Origin: JAVBKE01 sp031554215
Lineage (GTDB): Bacteria; Bacillota; Bacilli; JARBTR01
NCBI GenBank assembly: GCA_031554215.1
Contig: JAVBKF010000119.1
Location: forward strand, 42,130-106,129
Length of the DNA stretch: 64,000 bases
Direction: 5' to 3'
A model generated the notes under the pieces. It was given only the letters and a program-made list of their open reading frames with translations, made no database searches and had not been told where the DNA came from. Position numbers and translations under genes: made by a program. Position 1 is the first letter of the stretch, and every line of letters starts with the position of its first letter. This document shows, one piece after another, positions 9,293 to 18,331 of the stretch.

Positions 9293-9607
9293 ATGCCGAA
9301 AGAAGATTTTGAGCTTCAAGTGTTGACGTTACTAACAGAATTTAAAAAAGAATTAACAGGATTTAAAGAAGAACTAACAGGAATAAAAAAAGATGTTGCT
9401 GAACTCACAGATAAAGTTTCCTTATTAATGATGAATGACGAGCGTCATCGGGAAGACCTTGATGAAATTAAGCTGAATTTGTATAAAACGAAACATGAGC
9501 CAAATGAAATTTCTCAATTATTAAAAGTTCATGGCAATATACTCCAGCGCAATACCTACGATATTGAGGTACTTAAAACAAAAGAATCAGAAAAGATCCC
9601 AGTCTAA
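9293..9607 (+). CDS. Small coiled-coil protein, function unknown
   Basis: This 104-residue acidic/basic protein has no signal peptide or membrane segment. Its N-terminal half is heptad-like and contains a short internal duplication (EFKKELTGFKEELTGIKKDV, residues about 15-34), suggesting a coiled coil. A good GGAGGAATT ribosome site lies before the ATG. It stands alone between two terminator-bounded units. It resembles short helical proteins that sit next to phage or plasmid functions, but nothing here identifies a role. Confidence 0.6.
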   Translation: MPKEDFELQVLTLLTEFKKELTGFKEELTGIKKDVAELTDKVSLLMMNDERHREDLDEIKLNLYKTKHEPNEISQLLKVHGNILQRNTYDIEVLKTKESEKIPV

Positions 9608-9769
9608 TTTTCTTCTATTTTATCGGGCAAGAAACCGTATATACAGGATTTGAATTTTGAAAATCATTTGCTATAACCCTTTACTACCCCCGTATTTCTC
9701 TGCTTCACAGTATCTAATCTTATCCTTTTAACATTGCAAAAGATTCTCTACTCGGGAAGTACTCCTTAA

Positions 9770-9952
9770 TCTGATAATTTCTATGTAATTAACACTAAAA
9801 ATCAGTCAACGCCGGCTGACCCACGTTTCCAATCAAAATTTATTACGATGAACGATGGAGAGGTTAAGAAGTTTAGAAAAATATTAAAGAGGAGATGTTC
9901 CAAAATTCAGTTTGATTTTGTGAAATTTGGCGCATTTGATTTGTATACCTAA
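9770..9952 (+). pseudogene. Possible 3' remnant of a coding gene
   Basis: This is a 60-codon open stretch with no plausible start, ending ...FDFVKFGAFDLYT before TAA. Its residue mix looks protein-like (STPADPRFQSKFITMNDGEV in the middle), and it lies in an otherwise empty 460-base interval. The family is not recognised, and a chance open frame cannot be excluded. The rest of 9608-10066 shows only the terminator at its right end. Confidence 0.25.
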
Positions 9953-10002
9953 AGCTGATAAAAAATTGTTTTAATGATGCTTGTATTTGGATGTGAAAGC
10001 AT

Positions 10003-10036
10003 AAAGTAGAGAAGTGCTGGAGGTAAGACCAGCACT
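10003..10036 (-). terminator. Terminator of the exonuclease III gene
   Basis: The inverted repeat AGTGCTGG (10013-10020) / CCAGCACT (10029-10036) has an 8-base loop. On the reverse strand it is followed by a pyrimidine-rich TCTCTACTTT tract. It lies about 30 bases after the stop codon. Confidence 0.6.
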
Positions 10037-10066
10037 GAAAGAAGTTTCCTTAAAGCGGGGGGACCA

Positions 10067-10819
10067 CTAGTCAAGCACCAATCCAACAGGACAATGGTCA
10101 CTGCCGTAAACCTCAGCATAAATACTAGCCTCAGAAATCTGCCCCTTCAAACGTTCGGAAATTACAAAGTAATCAATCCGCCAACCGACATTTCGCTCAC
10201 GGACACCTGGCATGTAAGACCACCATGAATAACAGTCTTCCCGGTCAGGATAAAAACTACGGAAACTATCAACAAATCCGCTCGCCAGCAATTCAGTCAT
10301 CTTCCCACGTTCTTCAGTTGTAAATCCAGCATTGCCGTGGTTTGATTTAAAGTTCTTAATATCCAGTTCCTGGTGTGCAACATTGAGGTCTCCGCACAAA
10401 ATAACAGGCTTCATTTGATCTAGTTCCAGCAAATATTGACGGAAATCATCTTCCCAAGTCATTCGGTAGGGAAGACGAGACAGATCACGTTTCACATTAG
10501 GTGTATAGCAATTGACAAGGAAGAAATCCTTATACTCAAGCGTAATCACGCGTCCCTCATGGTCATGTTCCTCAATCCCAAGTCCATAAGTCGCACTAAT
10601 CGGTTCGGCCTTTGTAAAAATGGCAGTACCAGAATAACCTTTCTTATCAGCGCTATTCCAATATTCATGATAGCCAGCAAGATCGATTTCTGCCTGCCCC
10701 TGCATCATCTTAATCTCTTGCAAACAAACGATATCAGCATCCATCGTTTGAAAGAAATCCATAAACCCTTTATTCAAACAAGCCCTGAGCCCGTTCACAT
10801 TCCATGAAATTAATTTCAC
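10067..10819 (-). CDS. exoA: Exodeoxyribonuclease III / AP endonuclease
   Basis: This 250-residue enzyme is of the ExoIII/APE1 family, full length for the group. Visible active-site elements are Asn7 in ISWNVNGLR, the metal-binding Glu35 in LQEIK, GDLNVAH in the middle, and the C-terminal GSDHCPV containing the catalytic Asp-His pair. It cleaves the DNA backbone 5' to abasic sites and removes blocked 3' ends in base excision repair. It is a single-gene unit transcribed away from the liv operon, ending in the hairpin at 10013-10036. Confidence 0.95.
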   Translation of the reverse strand: MKLISWNVNGLRACLNKGFMDFFQTMDADIVCLQEIKMMQGQAEIDLAGYHEYWNSADKKGYSGTAIFTKAEPISATYGLGIEEHDHEGRVITLEYKDFFLVNCYTPNVKRDLSRLPYRMTWEDDFRQYLLELDQMKPVILCGDLNVAHQELDIKNFKSNHGNAGFTTEERGKMTELLASGFVDSFRSFYPDREDCYSWWSYMPGVRERNVGWRIDYFVISERLKGQISEASIYAEVYGSDHCPVGLVLD

Positions 10820-11101
10820 TTTTATTCCCTACTTTCTTAATATTGCTATCCAAATCATAGCATTAGCTAGAGGGCGAGGCAAATACCATTTTATACACGA
10901 TGTTGCTATTCAGCATAGAAGAATAGCAGTGCCTTACGAATGAAGTAGGCTACCCATCATGTAGCGGGCAGAACGCCAGTCTGAATCCATTATCCCAAAG
11001 CCTTGTTTAAGAACATTAAACAATTGTTGTAATATTCTAGTTGTTCATTCTAGCACCCCCCATCCTAGCATAAGCTTACTTAACAATGATCTAGGGGGGA
11101 C

Positions 11102-12091
11102 ATGATGCTGGAAAATATCCTGAACACACTACCGCAAGTATTGCTGGATGGTATCACACTAGGTACTGTTTATGCTGTGATTGCGATTGGCTACACACTC
11201 GTCTATGGTATTTTAGAACTGATTAACTTTGCTCACGGTGAAATATTTATGACAGGTGCCTTCATTGGGACTGCTCTGCTACTTGTCTTCACATCAATTA
11301 GTGGTATTGCCGCCATTCCAACAATACTGATACTGATTTTTGTCATTATCCTGACTGCATTCTGTACAGGCCTTCTTGGTGTTGGAATTGAACGTGTTGC
11401 ATACCGCCCGCTCAGAAAATCACCAAAACTGATCAGCCTGATCACTGCAATTGGTATCTCTTTCTTACTACAAGATCTGATCCGTTTCATCACGGAGTAT
11501 AAGAAAGGCAACTACATCTTGACCGGTCCAAACTTATTTAGTGGGCAAATTCCGATTTCATTCTCGAAAATCACTAGCGTTTTCAATGATGCAACGCTAA
11601 AAACATCATTCCTACTCGTCCTCGTTTTTGCTGTCATCATGATGATTGGACTTGACCTGTTTGTCAATAAAACAAGGTGGGGAATGGCAATGCGTGCAGT
11701 TGCACAGGACCGGGAAATGGCTTCGCTAATGTCGATTAATGTCAACAAAGTCATCTCATTAACATTTTTTATTGGCTCATCACTTGGCGGGGCAACCGGT
11801 GTGCTTTTTGCAGTTCAATACGGGACAATTGACCCATATATTGGTTTTATCCTTGGCATGAAAGCCTTTACAGCAGCGGTGCTTGGGGGCATTGGGAATA
11901 TCCGTGGCGCGATGCTTGGTGGATTGATTCTTGGTGTTGTTGAAATGTTTGTGGCGGCAAACTTATCCATTCTCACCGATAATAATTTTGGTGCTGAGTA
12001 TAAAGACGTATTTGCTTTTATTATCTTAATCCTAGTGCTCTTGTTTAAGCCTGAGGGAATCCTCGGCAAGGCACAACATGAGAAAGTGTAG
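11102..12091 (+). CDS. livH: Branched-chain amino acid ABC transporter permease LivH
   Basis: This 329-residue inner-membrane permease has about eight hydrophobic segments and the conserved LivH opening LLDGITLGTVYAVIAIGYTLVYGILELINFAHGEIFM. The EAA-like region RWGMAMRAVAQDREMASLMSIN contacts the ATPases. It forms the translocation channel with LivM. AGGGGGG lies directly before tandem ATG codons at 11102 and 11105, so either may be used. First gene of a tight four-gene operon; 282 bases without a gene separate it from the divergent exoA, and no clear CodY box or T-box was seen there. Confidence 0.95.
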   Translation: MMLENILNTLPQVLLDGITLGTVYAVIAIGYTLVYGILELINFAHGEIFMTGAFIGTALLLVFTSISGIAAIPTILILIFVIILTAFCTGLLGVGIERVAYRPLRKSPKLISLITAIGISFLLQDLIRFITEYKKGNYILTGPNLFSGQIPISFSKITSVFNDATLKTSFLLVLVFAVIMMIGLDLFVNKTRWGMAMRAVAQDREMASLMSINVNKVISLTFFIGSSLGGATGVLFAVQYGTIDPYIGFILGMKAFTAAVLGGIGNIRGAMLGGLILGVVEMFVAANLSILTDNNFGAEYKDVFAFIILILVLLFKPEGILGKAQHEKV

Positions 12092-12100
12092 GTGGCCCGA

Positions 12101-13360
12101 ATGAAAAAGACAATCACCACACTACTGCAAGACCAAAAGAAACAAGTTTGGCTGACTGCTGCTTATATACTGCTGACTTTCCTTGGACTCGTCGTCGCGA
12201 GTACATCAGTCATCGCATTTCTGCTTTTTCTGATTTCACTACTATTTTTGCATTACCTAAAAATTGATGCTCGGCTCAAAATTGCCGCTTTTCTGCTGAT
12301 TCTGGTCGTTCTGTTACCGTTTGCTGCAAGTCGGGGTGATTCCTACGAATCCTTCATGGATGTTGCGACGATGGTCGGCATTTATATTTGTATGGGGCTT
12401 GGGCTTAATGTCGTCGTTGGTTTTGCTGGGCTTTTGGACCTCGGCTTTGTGGCATTCTTTGCAATTGGTGCTTATACATATGCGATTTTCACGACACCAC
12501 AGGCTGCGAACTTTATTCATTTCATCGACTTTCCGCTCAGTGGCGCGATGTTCTGGCCATTTATCCTACTTGGTGGTCTAGTTGGCGCGCTAGCAGGTGT
12601 CCTGCTTGGAATTCCGGTATTGCGTGTTAAAGGGGACTATCTGGCTATCGTCACTTTGGGGTTTGGTGAAATTATCCGGATTGTCTTTAACAACCTCGAT
12701 AAGCCGGTCAACATTACCAATGGCGCTATGGGGATTTCCTCAATCAGTTCTCCCGTGTTATTTGGGACCCATTTTGTATCGCCGAGCCAGTTTTACTACG
12801 TTGTCTTGGTGCTTATGTTACTGACTGTTTACGCTGTTCGCCAGTTAGAGTTTTCAAAAATTGGCCGTTCGTGGAAAGCGATTCGTGACAACGAAATTGC
12901 TGCACAAGCCGTTGGCATCAACTTGCTCAGAACAAAGCTACTAGCTTTTGCAGTCGGTGCCTTTTTCTCGGGGATGATGGGCGTAGTCTTTGCTGCTAAG
13001 CAGGGATTTGTTGACCCGACAAGTTTCACCTTTAACGAATCGATTATGATTCTGGTAATTGTTGTACTTGGCGGGATGGGCAGCATTCCAGGCGTAATCT
13101 TTGGTGCAGCGATGATGACTATTTTGAATCTACAAGTGCTAACGGAGGTAACCAATTGGCTTGGAGATATTTCTAGCATGGCAAATTTTCAGATTCCGCA
13201 GGCACTGTCCCCTGATAAATTGCAGAAATTTATCTTTGGGCTTGCATTAATATTAATTGCACTCTTTAAACCAAAGGGACTGATTCCTTCAAAGAACCGT
13301 TTGCATAAAAAACTACCAGAAACAAAAACGAGTAACCAAAAAGGAGGGCGGGCACTATGA
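12101..13360 (+). CDS. livM: Branched-chain amino acid ABC transporter permease LivM
   Basis: This is the second permease of the LIV complex, about 419 residues. It begins with three hydrophobic segments and then the LivM core (GLGLNVVVGFAGLLDLGFVAFFAIGAYTYA), with the EAA-type loop RSWKAIRDNEIAAQAVGIN. The frame opens at a GTG (12092), but that GTG lies within the GGTGG ribosome site, so ATG at 12101 is preferred. It overlaps livG by four bases (ATGA), indicating translational coupling. Confidence 0.94.
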   Translation: MKKTITTLLQDQKKQVWLTAAYILLTFLGLVVASTSVIAFLLFLISLLFLHYLKIDARLKIAAFLLILVVLLPFAASRGDSYESFMDVATMVGIYICMGLGLNVVVGFAGLLDLGFVAFFAIGAYTYAIFTTPQAANFIHFIDFPLSGAMFWPFILLGGLVGALAGVLLGIPVLRVKGDYLAIVTLGFGEIIRIVFNNLDKPVNITNGAMGISSISSPVLFGTHFVSPSQFYYVVLVLMLLTVYAVRQLEFSKIGRSWKAIRDNEIAAQAVGINLLRTKLLAFAVGAFFSGMMGVVFAAKQGFVDPTSFTFNESIMILVIVVLGGMGSIPGVIFGAAMMTILNLQVLTEVTNWLGDISSMANFQIPQALSPDKLQKFIFGLALILIALFKPKGLIPSKNRLHKKLPETKTSNQKGGRAL

Positions 13361-14133
13361 CACTCCTTGAAGTCAAAGCACTGACAAAGAAATTTGGCGG
13401 ACTAACCGCAATTGATGCTGTATCACTCACAATCGAAGCTGGCAAAATTACAGCAGTCATCGGCCCTAATGGTGCAGGAAAAACAACTTTCTTCAATATG
13501 ATCACTGGACTTTACCAAGCAACATCGGGCACTATTTATCTTGACGGTGAGTTGCTTCATAAATGTAAGCCGGATCAACTATCAAGGCGCGGTATTGCTA
13601 GGACGTTTCAGAATATTCGTTTGTTTTCTGAGCTAAGTGTACTCGATAACGTACTGACCGCCTTTCATACGCATCTGAAGGCCAATCTATTTTCGGTACT
13701 AGTGCAATTACCAAAGATGAGGAATGAAGAAAAGAACGCTATACTGGAAGCCTACCACTTGCTTGAATACGTAGGGCTAGGGGCATTTGCCAATGAAACA
13801 GCGATGAACCTCAGCTATGGTGCCAAACGAAAACTAGAGATTGCCCGGGCACTGGCAACAAAACCAACATTATTACTACTCGATGAACCGGCAGCAGGGA
13901 TGAATCCAAAAGAAACCACGCAACTCACAGGGTTAATCAAAAAAATTAGAGAAGATTTTGACCTATCCATTGTATTGATTGAGCACGATATGCGGCTTGT
14001 TATGGATATCTCAGAACAAATATATGTGCTTGATCATGGGGTGAAGATTGCCGAAGGAACCCCATTTGAAGTGAAGAATAATCCCAAGGTAATTGAAGCC
14101 TATCTTGGTTCAGGTTCAGTGAAGGAGGAATGA
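13357..14133 (+). CDS. livG: Branched-chain amino acid ABC transporter ATPase LivG
   Basis: This 258-residue cytoplasmic ATPase has Walker A GPNGAGKTT, a LivG-type signature LSYGAKRKLEIARAL, Walker B LLLLDEPAAGMNP and the switch region IEHDM. It pairs with LivF to drive transport through LivHM. The start overlaps the livM stop and has a strong AAAGGAGGG site. The VVDG/E-type C-terminal extension expected of LivG is short here, as in many Firmicutes. Confidence 0.95.
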   Translation: MTLLEVKALTKKFGGLTAIDAVSLTIEAGKITAVIGPNGAGKTTFFNMITGLYQATSGTIYLDGELLHKCKPDQLSRRGIARTFQNIRLFSELSVLDNVLTAFHTHLKANLFSVLVQLPKMRNEEKNAILEAYHLLEYVGLGAFANETAMNLSYGAKRKLEIARALATKPTLLLLDEPAAGMNPKETTQLTGLIKKIREDFDLSIVLIEHDMRLVMDISEQIYVLDHGVKIAEGTPFEVKNNPKVIEAYLGSGSVKEE

Positions 14134-14134
14134 C

Positions 14135-14842
14135 ATGCGTTTACTAAACGTTGCTAATATAGACGTATCTTACGGTGGAGTCAGTGCGATTCGTGGTACT
14201 TCATTTCACGTAGATCAGGGTGAGATTGTTAGTTTGATCGGCAGTAATGGGGCAGGGAAATCAACGATCCTCAAATCAATTAGTGGTCTTGTAACCCCTG
14301 ATGCTGGGACAATTAGTCTTGAGGGAAAAGAAATCCAGACGGTTGCGCCACATGCTCGAACAACACTGGGCATTGCTCATGTACCAGAAGGAAGAAGAAT
14401 ATTTCCAAAACTAACTGTCAAAGAAAACCTGCTGATGGGTGGCTTTACAATTCGTAGTAAAGAGCTCATGAATGAGCGGCTTGAAATGGTATACCAGTAC
14501 TTCCCGAAGTTACAAACAAGGCTAGAACAAAAGGGAGGGACTATGAGTGGGGGCGAGCAGCAAATGCTTGCCATTGGCAGAGCCCTGATGATGAATCCAA
14601 AATTACTGATGCTCGATGAACCATCTATGGGTTTAGCACCAATCATTGTTGAACAGATTTTTCATATTATCAAACGGCTTAACCATGAAGGAACAACGAT
14701 CTTCCTTGTTGAGCAAAACGCTTACCAAGCACTGCAGATTGCTCATCGCGGTTATGTATTACAAAGCGGTGAATTGATCCTGTCTGGGACGGGAGCAGAA
14801 TTATTGAAAAACGAACAAGTACGTGAGGCGTACCTAGCGTAA
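14135..14842 (+). CDS. livF: Branched-chain amino acid ABC transporter ATPase LivF
   Basis: The 235-residue second ATPase has Walker A GSNGAGKST, signature MSGGEQQMLAIGRALM, Walker B LLMLDEPSMGLAP and switch VEQN. It begins one base after the livG stop with GAAGGAGG upstream. It ends the operon and is followed by a strong terminator. Confidence 0.95.
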   Translation: MRLLNVANIDVSYGGVSAIRGTSFHVDQGEIVSLIGSNGAGKSTILKSISGLVTPDAGTISLEGKEIQTVAPHARTTLGIAHVPEGRRIFPKLTVKENLLMGGFTIRSKELMNERLEMVYQYFPKLQTRLEQKGGTMSGGEQQMLAIGRALMMNPKLLMLDEPSMGLAPIIVEQIFHIIKRLNHEGTTIFLVEQNAYQALQIAHRGYVLQSGELILSGTGAELLKNEQVREAYLA

Positions 14843-14858
14843 ACAATTTGATGAAAGA

Positions 14859-14920
14859 AAAAAGTGAAACATCTCGAAGCTAAACTGGATTTCCAGTGGC
14901 CAACAAGTTTCACTTTTTTA
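14859..14920. terminator. Bidirectional terminator between livF and the ABC exporter
   Basis: AAAGTGAAAC (14861-14870) pairs with GTTTCACTTT (14907-14916), with T-runs on the forward side and A/T-rich flanks on the other. It separates the convergent livF and exporter genes. Confidence 0.8.
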
Positions 14921-14947
14921 TTTGTCCAATTATAAAGGCTGAACCGA

Positions 14948-16705
14948 TTAAGTACCTAGTTGTTGAATCTGGAATAACCGATAATAAGCACCTTGCTTTT
15001 CCATCAGTTCGTGGTGTGTGCCAATCTCCGTGATTTCACCATGCTCAATCATCGCAATTCGGTCGGCATGGGTAATCGTTGACAGTCTGTGTGCAACGAT
15101 AAAAGTCGTCCGATTCTTGGAGAGTTTAATAATTGATTCCTGAATCAAATGCTCGCTTTCTAAATCAAGTGCTGAGGTAGCCTCGTCCAAAATTAATATC
15201 GGTGGGTTTTTCAAGAAAACGCGGGCAATTGAAATCCGTTGTTTCTGTCCGCCCGATAACTTGACGCCACGTTCGCCGACGAGTGTCGCGTAGCCTTCTG
15301 GTAACGCAGCAATGAATGCTTCCGCATTGGCCTGTTTAACGGCTGCTTCTACTTCTGCAAAACTAGCCTCAGGCTTACCAATCAAAATATTGGAATGGAC
15401 GGAGTCGCTGAACAAAATACTATCTTGAAACACAACACCTATATTATCCCGTAATGAGTGAATCGTTACATCGCGAATATCTTGTCCATCCAGTAGAATG
15501 CTACCGCCCGAAATATCATAGAACCGGGGGAGTAGTCCGACTAGAGAGGACTTTCCGCCACCACTCATCCCAACTAAGGCAATCGTTTCGCCACGTTTGA
15601 CATCGAGATTAATATTTTTTAGCGCATAACGATCATCATCGTAATACGAGAAGTAGACATTTTTAAAGGAAATATCCCCATGAACGGCCGTGCAATCTTT
15701 GGCACCTTCCCGGTCATCAATATCGTACTTTTCATCAAACAGTTCAAAGACTCGGTCCATTGAAGCAAATGATTGTGTCAACGTGGTTGATGAATTGACT
15801 AGACGACGTAGTGGATCGTACAGACGGTCGATATAAGCAATAAATGCCACCATCGTACCGAGTGATAACTGACCATTAATGACTTGAAAACTACAATAAA
15901 AAATAACCACAAGTGGTGCGATGTCTGTGATCGTATTGACGATTGCAAATGATTTGGCGTTCCAACGCGTTTGATCAAGTGCTTTCTCCATGAAATTGAC
16001 ATTAGTCTTATCAAAATTCTTCTGTTCATGCGCTTCAATAGCAAAACTCTTGATGACAGATACACCTTGAATTTTCTCATGAAGATACCCCTGCATCTCG
16101 GCCAGTGCCTGTGACCGGCGTTTCGTCAGGGTCCGCAGTCTTCCAAAAAAATAGCGAACCGAAATGGCGTATAGTGGCAATAATATGAGTGAAATCATTG
16201 TCAGTTTGACATTGAGAGACAGCATAATAAGGATGACAAAGAATATAGTAGCGATATCAAGCCACAAATTCATTAGACCAGTGATCACAAAATCCTTCGT
16301 TAATTCCACATCATTAATCATCCGTGAAATGACTTCACCAACTTTAGCATTGGCATAGTACTTAAAGCTCAGTTTCTGTAAATGCGAATAAAGTTTTGTT
16401 CGTATATCTACTAAGATTCTTGTTGCGGTCCATTGGGCGAAATACTGCCTGAAATACTCAACGGGTGGACGGATAACCATGTAGATGATAAACATTAGCC
16501 CCATAATCAGAAAGAGCTGATGAAATTTCTCATCTTGCGAAAGCTGACCATTCCCAATGATATCATCAATAATATATTTGAGCATAAGCGGCATGACTAA
16601 AGGAATAGCAAACTTAATCAATCCGATAAAAATCGTGCCGACAATGCGCCATTTATACGGTTTTACAAATTTTAAATAACGTTTAACTGAATCCAAACAC
16701 ATCAC
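14948..16705 (-). CDS. ABC exporter, fused permease-ATPase (MsbA/MDR type)
   Basis: This 585-residue half-transporter has six membrane helices in the first ~310 residues. The ATPase domain has Walker [10 protein letters not shown], a Q-loop, signature [16 protein letters not shown], Walker [13 protein letters not shown] and H-loop IVAHRLST. It should act as a homodimer exporting lipids, drugs or peptides; specificity is not deducible. It resembles Bacillus YwjA-type exporters. The frame opens with GTG-ATG; the ATG at 16702 is the likelier start, although the ribosome site is weak. Confidence 0.9.
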   Translation of the reverse strand: MMCLDSVKRYLKFVKPYKWRIVGTIFIGLIKFAIPLVMPLMLKYIIDDIIGNGQLSQDEKFHQLFLIMGLMFIIYMVIRPPVEYFRQYFAQWTATRILVDIRTKLYSHLQKLSFKYYANAKVGEVISRMINDVELTKDFVITGLMNLWLDIATIFFVILIMLSLNVKLTMISLILLPLYAISVRYFFGRLRTLTKRRSQALAEMQGYLHEKIQGVSVIKSFAIEAHEQKNFDKTNVNFMEKALDQTRWNAKSFAIVNTITDIAPLVVIFYCSFQVINGQLSLGTMVAFIAYIDRLYDPLRRLVNSSTTLTQSFASMDRVFELFDEKYDIDDREGAKDCTAVHGDISFKNVYFSYYDDDRYALKNINLDVKRGETIALVGMSGGGKSSLVGLLPRFYDISGGSILLDGQDIRDVTIHSLRDNIGVVFQDSILFSDSVHSNILIGKPEASFAEVEAAVKQANAEAFIAALPEGYATLVGERGVKLSGGQKQRISIARVFLKNPPILILDEATSALDLESEHLIQESIIKLSKNRTTFIVAHRLSTITHADRIAMIEHGEITEIGTHHELMEKQGAYYRLFQIQQLGT

Positions 16706-16754
16706 TCATTTTTAAGGCAAGGAATCCTGCTAGAATTTTTGTGATTGTTGATTT

Positions 16755-17303
16755 TTACAACAATCTTGATCTTTTTTTCCGGACCAAATTATTATACTTG
16801 CGGTGCCAATTCTGAACAAAACCTGGGGCAAAAGGCCCTTTTCGTGTTTCAATCCAATGAATTAACAGCTCCATATTCTGACGAAGGATATGGTCAATAC
16901 TATCTGGATACTGCATCAGTTCCATATGTAGGGCGTATTCATCTTCATCTAAAATAGCATATGACATATCAGGGAACACTTTGATATCTAGGTCGTAATC
17001 AATATACTTAACGGTGCCTTCATTATAAATGAAGGGCGAACTGAGATTGCAGTAGTAGTAAATACCGTCTTCCCGCAGCATTCCGATGACATTAAACCAG
17101 TTTTGGTAGTGGAAATAGCAAATGGCGGGTTCTCTTGTCCACCAAGTTCGACCATCCGATTCAGTCACAAGCGTGCGCTCGTTTCCGCCAATAATAATAT
17201 ATTGTGAGGCCTTCAAAGTGGTTGATTCTTGCCATGCTCGATGAATATGTCCATTGTGCTTGTAGCTGTGTATCTGAAACTTATCTCCTTCTTTAGGAAT
17301 CAT
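16755..17303 (-). CDS. DUF402 nucleoside tri-/diphosphate phosphatase (Ntdp-like)
   Basis: This protein of about 182 residues contains the DUF402 core: [12 protein letters not shown] near the start, [21 protein letters not shown], and [13 protein letters not shown] with its metal-binding acidic cluster. It closely follows the staphylococcal/bacillar Ntdp family, which hydrolyses nucleoside tri- and diphosphates. The frame opens at a GTG (17321), but ATG at 17303 ([11 protein letters not shown]) has the better GTAGG site and matches the family start. The stop codon lies in the hairpin GATTGTTG/CAACAATC (16743-16765), which has no T-run on this strand. Confidence 0.85.
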   Translation of the reverse strand: MIPKEGDKFQIHSYKHNGHIHRAWQESTTLKASQYIIIGGNERTLVTESDGRTWWTREPAICYFHYQNWFNVIGMLREDGIYYYCNLSSPFIYNEGTVKYIDYDLDIKVFPDMSYAILDEDEYALHMELMQYPDSIDHILRQNMELLIHWIETRKGPFAPGFVQNWHRKYNNLVRKKRSRLL

Positions 17304-17502
17304 TTTTGAACCTACTTTCACCTAGTGCAAACTAACTCATGTATATAGTCCTACTTATTATACCTTATTTGAAGATAAAATAAATCAAATATGTGTCTGG
17401 GTTAGTCTAAAGGACTAAAGATGAAACTGAAAAATAGCACGTTGTCTTTAGAAATTATGTGCTAGGGTGCCTGGCTACAATGAATGATCTAATAATAGAC
17501 AA

Positions 17503-17536
17503 GAAAAAAACCTGCTCTTATACAAGCAAGAGCAGG
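17503..17536 (-). terminator. Terminator of the small spore-protein gene
   Basis: CCTGCTCT (17511-17518) pairs with AGAGCAGG (17529-17536), followed on the reverse strand by seven T. It lies just after the 47-residue gene, supporting that gene as a real unit. Confidence 0.85.
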
Positions 17537-17557
17537 CGCGTTTCACAATTTAATTGA

Positions 17558-17701
17558 TTAATTATTTTTTCCGTTTTGTTTTTGTTTTTGGACAGCATTT
17601 TCAGAAGCAAACTCTGTTCCAAAACCAGATTGCTGGGTATTTGGTGTTTTCGCAGCAGAGCTTTTTCCTTGTTTAGCGTCTGTTTTCTTTGATTTAGCCA
17701 C
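17558..17701 (-). CDS. Gamma-type small acid-soluble spore protein (SspE-like)
   Basis: This 47-residue protein has the gamma-SASP signature GFGTEFASE, where TEFASE is the cleavage site of germination protease GPR, flanked by Q/N/K/A-rich sequence and ending QKQKQNGKNN. It has one GPR repeat, while B. subtilis SspE has two, so this is a minimal version. Gamma-SASPs are amino-acid stores degraded at germination and show that the organism makes, or descends from a maker of, endospores. GTG start with an excellent GGAGGTGA site and its own terminator. A sigma-F/G-like pair (TGCATTA, 18-base spacer, TATATTA) lies upstream; that promoter call is tentative. Confidence 0.82.
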   Translation of the reverse strand: MAKSKKTDAKQGKSSAAKTPNTQQSGFGTEFASENAVQKQKQNGKNN

Positions 17702-17861
17702 TTTAAATCACCTCCACAACGATTAATATAACCAAGGTTGATTCCGGTAATGCATGAAAAAACGAACTCCCTTTATTTCTCAATTTTGGTGAGCGAATGA
17801 AGCACGGTTGTAGGGAAAATAATAGAGAGGTACGGAACATTAAAAGTAACGGAGGGACAAA

Positions 17862-18017
17862 ATGTCTAAGGATAAAGGAAAGAATAATGATCAGTATCAA
17901 AGTGAACTACTGCAACAGCACTCCAATCGAAAGAATTTATATAATCAAGTGAATGGAGAGACACAGGCTAATCAGACAGACCAAAAGACGAAGTTGCATA
18001 AAAAACGGGGCGGATAA
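17862..18017 (+). CDS. Small hydrophilic protein, possibly sporulation-related
   Basis: The 51-residue reading frame begins MSKDKGKNNDQYQSELLQQ and is rich in N, Q and K. It has no hydrophobic segment and ends KKRGG. A strong ACGGAGGGA ribosome site precedes the ATG, and a hairpin follows at 18155-18180. It is divergent from the gamma-SASP gene, sharing a 160-base interval, and its composition is like that of minor spore proteins. I do not recognise a defined Ssp family, so a spore role is inference from composition and position only. Confidence 0.6.
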   Translation: MSKDKGKNNDQYQSELLQQHSNRKNLYNQVNGETQANQTDQKTKLHKKRGG

Positions 18018-18154
18018 TGGCTGGCTGCGGTAGCGCACTTTTGTTTTGAATGCAGCTCATTGTTCAATAAGTGTTATAGGCCCAAAGGACTTTCAGGCTA
18101 GGACCTGAAATTTGTGTGTAACTAGCAGGCAAATGAAGTTATAGTGATAAGAAT

Positions 18155-18180
18155 ACCCCAGCATTTCGCAGTGCTGGGGT
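18155..18180. terminator. Strong hairpin between the small gene and ctpB
   Basis: A 9-bp perfect stem, ACCCCAGCA (18155-18163) with TGCTGGGGT (18172-18180). Tails on both sides are only moderately T-rich, so it may terminate either convergent gene. Confidence 0.55.
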
Positions 18181-18331
18181 GATTTACTTATTCTCTTTAT
18201 AAAGATCTATGATTTGTATTTCCAGATACTCGTGGATTGTGGTCTCTTATGAATACCTATTACGTGATTGATTTGAAACATTACCTGTGTATGTTGACTA
18301 GGCTTTTAAAGTGAAAACGCATGTTGGATCC

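Noticed and set aside
10820..11101. CodY box or T-box upstream of livH
   Set aside because: Looked for because BCAA transport is often CodY controlled; no site with acceptable similarity was found.
16743..16765. GATTGTTG/CAACAATC hairpin as terminator of the DUF402 gene
   Set aside because: It overlaps the stop codon but has no T-run on the coding strand; the T-run is on the opposite strand, where no gene needs it.
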